Part shown: positions 1 to 5,009 of the stretch, one piece after another
How positions within the stretch are numbered: position 1 is the first letter of the stretch
How the letters are laid out: each line of letters begins with the position of its first letter
Notes under the pieces: model-generated
The model's input: only the letters and a program-made list of their open reading frames with translations
What the model was told of the DNA's origin: nothing
Database searches by the model: none
Program-made: the position numbers and the translations under genes
Assembly (NCBI GenBank): GCA_937915285.1
Contig: CALDNG010000501.1
Coordinates: forward strand, 1-5,009
DNA length: 5,009 bases
Direction: 5' to 3'
Source: an uncultured Desulfomonile sp.
GTDB taxonomy: Bacteria > Desulfobacterota > Desulfomonilia > Desulfomonilales > Desulfomonilaceae

Positions 1-850
1 CTTTATCCAGGAGGGTTCTAGGTACTACACGCTGCCCATTGAGAACATATTGGCTGAATTCACCGAGGGCCACCTTTATCATAAAGGAGGGAGCTGGGAC
101 AAAAGCCGGCCTTTTTAGAATCCTTGAAATGGTTTTTGACATTTCGATGTTTCTGACAGGGATGGGGGCAGTGAAGTTTACAGGTCCTGAGATTTGGGTT
201 TTTTCGATAAGAAAATGAGTGGCTCTGCAAATGTCATTGATGTGAACCCAGGAGATCCATTGCCTGCCGTCACCTATTTGTCCGCCCACAAAGAACCTGA
301 AAGGGAGAGTCATCTGATGAAGAGCCCCTCCGTCATTTCCCAGCACAATACCTATTCTTATTCTAGCTACCCTGACTCCTTTCGCCTCTGCTTTGATGGC
401 CTCAGCCTCCCAATCCTTTGCCAGTCTGGCAAGGTAATCTGATCCGGGAGGGGCAGTTTCATCCAGAGGCTCGTCCTGTGTAAGACCATAGATTCCTGCG
501 CCGGAAGCGCTTATCAGTGTGATTTGTCTGGAAGAATTCAGGGGAATAGCGTCAACGAGATTGCGGGTGGTGAGAATCCTGCTGTCTCTCAAGAGTTTTT
601 TGTATTTTTCATCCCAACGATGAAAGACCGTAACGCCTGCCAGATTAATCAAAACATCATATTTGGCCACTTCATCCTGCCATGGGCCGGGCTTCATGGA
701 GTCAGCGGCGATCTTTCCAGCGCTTGGAGGCAACCCGACGCCCTTGTCCGGATTACGGGCCATAATGGTTACATCAAAGCCTCTATCAATTAGAAATCTC
801 GTGAGATTTGATCCCACGAAGCCGCTTCCGCCCGTGATAAAAATTTTCAT
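1..850 (-). CDS. TIGR01777-type NAD(P)-binding epimerase family protein (YfcH-like), C-terminus cut by window edge
   Basis: The frame runs from an ATG at 850-848 to the window edge without a stop, giving 283 residues. Family members are usually about 295-305 residues, so only the tail is missing. The N-terminus starts MKIFITGGSGFVGSNL, a Rossmann fold with a GxxGxxG nucleotide-binding motif (G7, G10, G13). Family landmarks follow: NLAGV at 69-73, RWDEKYK at 78-84 with RDSR at 88-91, SASGAGIYG at 114-122, ETAPPGSDYLARL at 131-143, RIGIVLG at 165-171, and WISWVHINDI at 198-207. The last part (about 222-283, including NGQRVVPRTLL) matches the DUF1731 C-terminal domain. This is an extended short-chain dehydrogenase/reductase fold, presumably cytoplasmic; the substrate of this subfamily is not established. 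The start is supported by AGGGTGA at 861-855, about 5 bases upstream, and by placing the Rossmann strand at residue 2. It lies 175 bases after the upstream gene and beyond a hairpin, so it is probably transcribed separately. Assignment to the family is firm; function is not. Confidence 0.9.
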   Translation of the reverse strand, partial: MKIFITGGSGFVGSNLTRFLIDRGFDVTIMARNPDKGVGLPPSAGKIAADSMKPGPWQDEVAKYDVLINLAGVTVFHRWDEKYKKLLRDSRILTTRNLVDAIPLNSSRQITLISASGAGIYGLTQDEPLDETAPPGSDYLARLAKDWEAEAIKAEAKGVRVARIRIGIVLGNDGGALHQMTLPFRFFVGGQIGDGRQWISWVHINDICRATHFLIEKTQISGPVNFTAPIPVRNIEMSKTISRILKRPAFVPAPSFMIKVALGEFSQYVLNGQRVVPRTLLDK

Positions 851-854
851 CGTT

Positions 855-861
855 TCACCCT
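855..861 (-). promoter_or_regulatory. Ribosome binding site of the epimerase-family gene
   Basis: Read on the minus strand, AGGGTGA sits 4-5 bases before the ATG at 850-848. It is a one-mismatch variant of AGGAGG-type Shine-Dalgarno sequences and fixes the start, since the Rossmann motif begins immediately after this ATG. Confidence 0.6.
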
Positions 862-974
862 ATAATTCGGGAGCGCATGGTGTAGAGAGAACTGGCTACT
901 AATCAGAGAGTCTAATGGTGTTAAATAGTCTGTTACGTACCGTGCTGAAATGTCTAAATATTTTAAGGGCACTA

Positions 975-1009
975 TTGCAAGGCTCCTAATCGAGTGTTGA
1001 GCCTTGCAA
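975..1009 (-). terminator. Perfect 11-bp hairpin after the PNPOx-like gene, probable terminator with a poor U-tract
   Basis: TTGCAAGGCTC (975-985) and GAGCCTTGCAA (999-1009) are exact reverse complements around a 13-base loop. The hairpin starts 16 bases after the stop codon of the PNPOx-like gene, where a terminator for the minus-strand operon would be expected. No run of T follows directly on the minus strand: the downstream sequence is TAGTGCCCTTAAAATATTT, so it would be a weak or factor-assisted terminator. It could instead be an operator or an mRNA 3' end stabiliser. Confidence 0.45.
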
Positions 1010-1025
1010 ACGTCCCCTGCGATCA

Positions 1026-1409
1026 CTATTCGGCGCCACTCCCGACGAGCGGTAAGGTCTTGTTAATTTTAAAGAACACTACGTGCCTTGAGAGGTTTTG
1101 AGAAAACATGGTGTAATCACAGCGTCTACAGATTTCGGCTATAAGGGCGTCGTTGGACTCTTCCCTTATTTTTGTCAAATAAATCCGTTTGCCGCTATAG
1201 CCTCCCCCGGACTCTATGAACAAGTATGTAGCGTTAGGGTTTTCCTGCAGATTGGCGTAAGTTTTCTTTTCACGCATGATGAAAGCTATGGTTTCTTCAT
1301 CCATGAAATGAGGACGGGCATAAATCGCTGCGTTGACTTCACCGTTTTTGTCGGCAGTAGCAATTACTCCATAGCCTTTTTTCAGATCAAAATATTCACT
1401 GAGCTTCAA
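1026..1409 (-). CDS. Pyridoxamine 5'-phosphate oxidase-like (PNPOx-like, FMN-binding split-barrel) family protein
   Basis: This 127-residue protein starts MKLSEYFDLKKGYGVIATAD. It shows the compact split beta-barrel pattern of small PNPOx-like proteins: a GVIATADKNGEVNAAIYARPHF strand pair (about 14-35), then TIAFIMREKKTYANLQENP (about 40-58), NATYLFIE (59-66), and a final VVFFKINKTLPLVGS strand (about 109-123). Family members bind FMN, F420 or heme and are often of unknown substrate; true PdxH is much longer, about 215 residues, so this is not a pyridoxine oxidase by length. No signal peptide or membrane segment is visible, so it is probably cytoplasmic. The start is a TTG at 1409-1407, chosen because GGGAGGA lies at 1421-1415 with good spacing and because no in-frame ATG lies upstream with a comparable site. 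It begins 47 bases after the large redox subunit with no hairpin between them, so co-transcription is likely. Whether it serves the complex is unknown. Confidence 0.85.
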   Translation of the reverse strand: MKLSEYFDLKKGYGVIATADKNGEVNAAIYARPHFMDEETIAFIMREKKTYANLQENPNATYLFIESGGGYSGKRIYLTKIREESNDALIAEICRRCDYTMFSQNLSRHVVFFKINKTLPLVGSGAE

Positions 1410-1414
1410 ATGAT

Positions 1415-1421
1415 TCCTCCC
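1415..1421 (-). promoter_or_regulatory. Strong ribosome binding site that decides a TTG start
   Basis: GGGAGGA on the minus strand is a near-ideal Shine-Dalgarno sequence, 5-6 bases before the TTG at 1409-1407. It is the main reason for calling the non-ATG start of the PNPOx-like gene. Confidence 0.75.
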
Positions 1422-1456
1422 TGGATTTTGAAATCCGATATGATGTAATTCTAGTT

Positions 1457-3742
1457 TCAGGACTTATGAATTCTAATCAATTGGCCCTTTTCAATGAAAT
1501 CAGCAGGGTTGACTCCTGCAGACCTAGGTTTGTCGAAATAGCTGTTTGATTTATCAATGGAATAAGGGGTAGCGCCAGAGCCTTTCTGTCCGAATCCATT
1601 TGCCAGGGCCACCACGCCGGGTCTTATTCCCGGGGCTATCTGAATCCGAATAGCGCTTTTGATTGAACCATCCCCGCTTTCAATTACAACAGATTCTCCC
1701 TGTTTGAGTCCCCTTCGGGAAGCATCTATAGGATTGATAATGAGCCGGTTTTCCGGAAGCGTTTCCAGAAGCCATGAATTGACTGATGCCACACCAGACC
1801 TGTGGAAAGGCAAGGAATAAGTGATCAGGGTCAACAATTCGGTTTTTGTGTTGACGTTCAAATTGAGTGGCTGTTCCCATTTTGAAACATCTACATTGAA
1901 GCTGTTCTGGATTTTATCGGTCCGGACAGCTATTCCGGCTTGGCGAAAATATCCGCCCCGTTCAAACATTTGTTCAGCCGACGCCGACCGTCCAACTGAA
2001 CCGCCGGTATTTTCATTAAATGTATCAGCAAGTTGTGTAGCAGCCCTGTGATAGAATCCCCTTGCTATTGACGGAGAATCCTTTATGGCCAAATCTTTGC
2101 CAAAACCAAGCCCAAGTTCCTCGGACAACCTGAACAGGATGTCCTCCATCAACATGGTTTCAGGCAGAATCGGGAAATATCTTCCGCTATGTTTATCCAA
2201 TCCTCCAACTACCGGCGAACGTAATCCAAACCCGGTGTTTGAAGTCAAACCGGGCGCTGAGCAGATATCCCACCTCTCAAGATATGTCGTATCCGGAAAA
2301 ATGTAATCGGCAAAAGCGGCTGTCTCGGTTATGGTAGGGCTGATCGCGACCAACAGAGGAAAATCCCGGTTATTGGAAATCCGGCTTGCCACCTTTTTGT
2401 TTGAATGAACAGGATCTGAACCCCAAATCATGAGTGAGCCGATCGGGCTCAGAGGCCTGACATCTGAAAACCTTGAATCATCAAGCCCACTGACCTTTTT
2501 TGCGGTCTTACTGAAAAAAGAATCATCGTTGAAGGACAAACCACCAGCCCCGGGGATTGAACCAACCATCAAATTTAGGGCTAGAATAGCTTCTGCAGAC
2601 TGTTTTCCTATTTTCTGACCGTAGACCCCTGCTCCGGGAATAACAGCAGAATATGGGCCGGCTTCGGCTAAATTGCGAGCGATTTCAACCGCTGCGCCCT
2701 CGTAAGAACCTGCGCTGTCGGCATACTCCGATACAGTGTGGCTTTTGACTGCATTTTTTATTGCATCGTTTGAGAAACGGACCGAGCCGGGAAATCTCTC
2801 CAGAAGAGCTTTCATGATAGCTAGTGCAAAATTCAGGTCCGTACCCGGTATTATAGGCAACCAGATGTCGGCCTTGGTCGCTGATGTGGATTGACGTGGA
2901 TCTATGACGGCCCATTTCATGCTGGGCGCCATGGCCCTGGCGTCGGCTATTTCACGGGCTGTGGATACCAGCGGGACGCCGGAATCCACAGGGGCTGATC
3001 CGAAGTTCAGGAGAAAACGGGCCTTGCCATAGTTGGCAAATACGTTTCCTAATCCCTTCCCAAAAACCGATTCATTTGTTGATATGACGAGTTCACGTGA
3101 TAAAACCGAATCATCCCTGAACAATCTTGCTCCGGGAAAAGCCCCCAGAAAAGCCCGAATGAAATTCAGCGAGCCCCAGTCTGCTTCCCCAAGTAGAAGG
3201 CCAAAGCCATCACCTGAGCTAACATTCGCTTTAAGTCCGGGAACATTGCCTTCCCCGAACAGGTTACCACCGTTTGTTATCTCAGAAATGGCCTGAGACC
3301 AGGAAACGGCTTTCCACTTCCCGGAACCTCTGGCTCCGTCTCTTCTGAGAGGCCTGGCGATCCTGAAAGGATCATAGAGAGTCTGTATTCCACTGGAACC
3401 GATCGCGCATATTGAAGCTCCAATCAGTGCGGCTTGTTCCGCAGGAACTTCAAACGGGAGGGGATCCTGCCTGGATATTGGGTGGTAAGGGCTTCCTCCG
3501 ATCTTGACCACTGATCCTTCGGCTGTTCTGCAGCAAATGCCACATTTGCCTTCGCAGAGGGCGCAAACACTGAACAGGTTTTTTATGCCTAGCAAACTCT
3601 CTATGGGATCAACGCCTGGAGCGCCCTTAATAAACTCGGGCGTCTTAGAGGAGTCCCCAAAAAAACTGCAACCGGCAAACAGGGAAACCCCTCCCATCAA
3701 TGATGCGGTCTTGAAAAAATCTCGTCGGGTCAGCTTAGTCAT
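1457..3742 (-). CDS. Tat-exported molybdopterin oxidoreductase-family large subunit of a quinone-linked Fe-S/NrfD complex
   Basis: The 761-residue protein begins with a twin-arginine signal (TRRDFFK at 5-11) and hydrophobic stretch ending LFAGC at 21-25. It is therefore exported folded, possibly as a lipoprotein at Cys25. An Fe4S4 domain follows: C60-x2-C63-x3-C67, a 44-residue spacer, then C112, with KIGGSPYHPIS (80-90) and GIQTLYDPFRIARPLRR (118-134) as family landmarks. The middle contains WAVIDPRQSTSATKADIWLP (277-296), GAGVYGQ (370-376), the GSDPVHSNKK stretch (441-450) and the TETAAFADYIFPDTTYLER segment (472-490). The C-terminal part from about 634 matches the molybdopterin dinucleotide-binding domain (HRSG 647-650, NSWLLE 655-660, GLKQGESVVI 678-687). 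No clear Mo ligand is seen: near AFPGARLF (201-208), where relatives carry Cys, the ungapped match is Leu214, with Ser212 and Ser215 close by. The ATG is preceded directly by an in-frame TAA, fixing the earliest start, though the Shine-Dalgarno is weak. Family and export are firm. Substrate and even Mo content are open; alternatives are a polysulfide/thiosulfate/tetrathionate-type reductase or a Qrc-like quinone-coupled subunit. Confidence 0.9.
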   Translation of the reverse strand: MTKLTRRDFFKTASLMGGVSLFAGCSFFGDSSKTPEFIKGAPGVDPIESLLGIKNLFSVCALCEGKCGICCRTAEGSVVKIGGSPYHPISRQDPLPFEVPAEQAALIGASICAIGSSGIQTLYDPFRIARPLRRDGARGSGKWKAVSWSQAISEITNGGNLFGEGNVPGLKANVSSGDGFGLLLGEADWGSLNFIRAFLGAFPGARLFRDDSVLSRELVISTNESVFGKGLGNVFANYGKARFLLNFGSAPVDSGVPLVSTAREIADARAMAPSMKWAVIDPRQSTSATKADIWLPIIPGTDLNFALAIMKALLERFPGSVRFSNDAIKNAVKSHTVSEYADSAGSYEGAAVEIARNLAEAGPYSAVIPGAGVYGQKIGKQSAEAILALNLMVGSIPGAGGLSFNDDSFFSKTAKKVSGLDDSRFSDVRPLSPIGSLMIWGSDPVHSNKKVASRISNNRDFPLLVAISPTITETAAFADYIFPDTTYLERWDICSAPGLTSNTGFGLRSPVVGGLDKHSGRYFPILPETMLMEDILFRLSEELGLGFGKDLAIKDSPSIARGFYHRAATQLADTFNENTGGSVGRSASAEQMFERGGYFRQAGIAVRTDKIQNSFNVDVSKWEQPLNLNVNTKTELLTLITYSLPFHRSGVASVNSWLLETLPENRLIINPIDASRRGLKQGESVVIESGDGSIKSAIRIQIAPGIRPGVVALANGFGQKGSGATPYSIDKSNSYFDKPRSAGVNPADFIEKGQLIRIHKS

Positions 3743-3746
3743 TTAG

Positions 3747-3773
3747 ATCTCAGCTCAGTTCAATCTCAGCTCA
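3747..3773. repeat. Short direct repeat, two 11-bp copies 16 bp apart, at the NrfD/large-subunit junction
   Basis: ATCTCAGCTCA occurs at 3747-3757 and again at 3763-3773, separated by GTTCA. The second copy covers the stop codon (TGA, at 3768-3766) and last codons of the NrfD-family gene; the first lies in the 23-base gap before the large-subunit ATG. It looks like a partial tandem duplication of a 16-base unit, and it fills most of the space where the next gene's ribosome binding site should be. Confidence 0.7.
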
Positions 3774-4656
3774 ATGGAATTTCAAATCCAATGAAAACGA
3801 CAGAATAGCGCATCAGAAAAACTCCTCCGATAATCAGTAAAGAGGCCAGCACTAGCCAGTTACGATCATACCGGGTCCTGGGCGCTAAAAGTATTACAAG
3901 CGGTATCAACATGCCCGCTACGATTTCACCCCACAAATAGAGCTTCTCATGAAGCGCCACCATGATGGACGCATAGCCGTCGGCATTGGATACCAAGAGT
4001 GTAAGCCAAAAACAACCCGTCCAGAAAAGGTCTGTCAGCAATATCCCGATCATCATCACGCGCAGGCTTTTGAAGAGGTCTGGATCGAGTTTCTCTTTGA
4101 GAAACCGGTTCATGATCATTGCGACAACAACCAGAAGCGCTATTCCCGATAACAGGGCTGATGTCAGAAAGAAACCCGGCATCAAGGCGGAATGCCACCA
4201 GGCCCGCGCCCTAACCAATGCGAATGCAAAACCGGTATAGGCATGAACAAAAATGGCGAGTGGAACCGTCATGGTTCCTAGTATTTTTGTTACCTTGTCG
4301 TTTTTGACGAAAATAAAATAAATGTAAATCAGATTTGCAATCGGATACAGGGTCAGCAACCAGGAACCATAAGACAATGCTGATGTTCGGTTGAAATATT
4401 CAGGCACTAGCGTGTGCCAGAACCTCAGAGGCTGATGCAGATCCAGTATCAGGCATGCCGGGGCCAATAGAAGTAACAAGAAGGATATGATTGCAGAGGG
4501 CAATGCCATGGGCTTGAATCGCTTGATGCCGAATACTGTCGACAGAGTAGACAGAATGAAAGATCCAGCCGATAAACCCGTGAAATAGAAATATAGCGGA
4601 ATATAGATCTTCCAGGGGATTTCGTGAGGGACGTTGTACAAGACAGTGGCATCCAT
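3766..4656 (-). CDS. NrfD/PsrC-family integral membrane subunit (quinone-interacting)
   Basis: This 296-residue protein is strongly hydrophobic with about eight predicted transmembrane helices, at roughly 18-42, 52-72, 96-116, 130-150, 160-181, 199-222, 238-258 and 266-290. NrfD-family landmarks are present: YFYFTGLSAGSFILS (22-36) in helix 1, LDLHQPLRFWH (71-81) after helix 2, SYGSWLL (95-101) opening helix 3, and HAYTGFAFALVRARAWWHS (138-156) around helix 4. A later helix carries LWGEIVAGMLIP (241-252). Proteins of this family anchor Fe-S and molybdopterin-family subunits to the membrane and exchange electrons with menaquinone or ubiquinone; that role is inferred here from family and neighbours. 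The ATG directly abuts the TAA stop of the upstream Fe-S gene, in the same frame, so translational coupling is likely; a modest GGTGAT lies upstream. Length is close to the roughly 250-400 residue family range, with no break seen. The partner genes on both sides support assignment to a three-subunit complex. Confidence 0.92.
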   Translation of the reverse strand: MDATVLYNVPHEIPWKIYIPLYFYFTGLSAGSFILSTLSTVFGIKRFKPMALPSAIISFLLLLLAPACLILDLHQPLRFWHTLVPEYFNRTSALSYGSWLLTLYPIANLIYIYFIFVKNDKVTKILGTMTVPLAIFVHAYTGFAFALVRARAWWHSALMPGFFLTSALLSGIALLVVVAMIMNRFLKEKLDPDLFKSLRVMMIGILLTDLFWTGCFWLTLLVSNADGYASIMVALHEKLYLWGEIVAGMLIPLVILLAPRTRYDRNWLVLASLLIIGGVFLMRYSVVFIGFEIPLS

Positions 4657-5009
4657 TTACTTATCACCATTCTTTAGCCAGTAGGCCGCATTGGGGCTTG
4701 GAATGCTCTTGCTATATTCGAGAATCCCCTCTTTGAAATCATTGGTGAAATGAACCCTACCCATTAGATCATGATCCGCCTGAATGTAAAAAACTTTCGG
4801 TAAAGTCCCCAACTCAGGCTTTATAACCGTAGTGGGAGTAGAAGCCAAAACCTTGTGTATTTCGGAAGACGGGTCGTTCAGGTCTCCAAATATGAGCGCT
4901 TTTGACAGGCAGGCGTCAACGCACGCCGGCTGAAGCCCATTTTCTATTCTCACTGCGCAGAAATCACATTTGTCGGCTGTGTGCCTGATTGGGTTGAAAA
5001 AGCGAGCGT
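4657..5009 (-). CDS. 4Fe-4S dicluster-type electron-transfer subunit (DmsB/PsrB/TtrB-like), N-terminus cut by window edge
   Basis: The frame is open from the window edge (first complete codon at 5007-5005) to a TAA at 4659-4657, giving 116 residues of the C-terminal part. It opens with ARFFNPIRHTADKCDFCA and holds one complete cysteine set, C14-x2-C17-x11-C29-x3-C33, typical of a 4Fe-4S site in the four-cluster subunits of DMSO reductase-like complexes. The rest matches the family: GLQPACVDAC (24-33), ALIFGDLNDPSSEIHKVL, and LGTLPKVFYI. The Pro that usually follows the last cysteine is replaced by Leu34. A C-terminal extension of about 38 residues after KVFYI carries no cysteines. The missing N-terminal half should hold the other cysteine motifs and any export signal. 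It is expected to relay electrons between the NrfD-type subunit and the large exported subunit encoded next. A GTG at 4953-4951 is not the start, because the two N-terminal cysteines of this motif lie upstream of it in frame. Confidence 0.92.
   Translation of the reverse strand, partial: ARFFNPIRHTADKCDFCAVRIENGLQPACVDACLSKALIFGDLNDPSSEIHKVLASTPTTVIKPELGTLPKVFYIQADHDLMGRVHFTNDFKEGILEYSKSIPSPNAAYWLKNGDK

Noticed and set aside
861..866. TATAAT on the plus strand as a -10 box
   Set aside because: No suitable -35 element lies 16-18 bases upstream on the plus strand and no plus-strand gene follows; it overlaps the leader of the minus-strand epimerase gene.
194..902. Plus-strand open frames of about 80-90 codons (194-442, 524-793, 663-902)
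   Set aside because: They lie antisense to the continuous epimerase-family reading frame, resemble no protein family, and have no convincing ribosome binding sites.
851..974. A sigma-70 promoter for the epimerase-family gene on the minus strand
   Set aside because: The candidates (such as TTAACA with a TAGTAG 17 bases downstream) match the consensus too poorly to report as a feature.
1423..1436. 14-base palindrome GGATTTTGAAATCC before the PNPOx-like gene
   Set aside because: The arms are only 6 bp with a 2-base loop and high A/T content, so it cannot form a convincing hairpin and is likely chance.
1098..1448. Plus-strand open frame of 116 codons opposite the PNPOx-like gene
   Set aside because: It mirrors a clear family match on the minus strand and its translation has no recognisable domain.
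4657..4953. GTG at 4953 as the start of a 98-residue protein
   Set aside because: The frame stays open to the window edge, and C-x2-C of the 4Fe-4S motif lies just upstream of the GTG in the same frame, so the gene is truncated by the window and starts beyond it.

Overview
The window holds five genes, all on the minus strand, so the biological order runs from high to low coordinates. Two are cut by the window edges. The gene types are a periplasm-facing ferredoxin-like subunit, an NrfD-type membrane protein, a Tat-exported molybdopterin-family protein and a small PNPOx-like flavin-fold protein. With the moderate base composition, they suggest an anaerobic or respiratory Desulfobacterota (deltaproteobacterial) genome. 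That placement is an inference from gene families and style; no marker gene is present.

Region 5009 to about 975 looks like one transcription unit. It starts outside the window with a dicluster-type 4Fe-4S electron-transfer subunit (4657-5009, N-terminus missing). It continues into an eight-helix NrfD/PsrC-family quinone-interacting membrane subunit (3766-4656), then a 761-residue exported molybdopterin oxidoreductase-family protein (1457-3742). It ends with a 127-residue pyridoxamine-phosphate-oxidase-like protein (1026-1409). Gaps are 0, 23 and 47 bases, and an 11-bp perfect hairpin lies just after the last stop. The first three genes form a CISM (complex iron-sulfur molybdoenzyme)-type module. 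Electrons would pass between the membrane quinone pool (NrfD), the Fe-S subunit and the large exported subunit. The order Fe-S, NrfD, large subunit is that of ttrBCA-type operons, but the large subunit is much shorter than TtrA. It also shows no clear Cys, Ser or Asp molybdenum ligand at the position where I can align it. The substrate cannot be read from the sequence, and a non-molybdenum quinone-reductase-like role (as in Qrc or alternative complex III) is a real alternative.

Region 975-850 is a spacer with no gene. It has the hairpin at its upstream end and a usable ribosome binding site at its downstream end; I found no convincing sigma-70 promoter in it.

Region 850-1 encodes a TIGR01777-type (YfcH-like) NAD(P)-binding epimerase-family protein whose C-terminal tail runs off the window. 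It is probably a separate transcription unit with no obvious functional link to the redox complex.

I see no mobile elements, tRNA, rRNA or CRISPR repeats. The plus strand carries only antisense open frames that do not look like genes.
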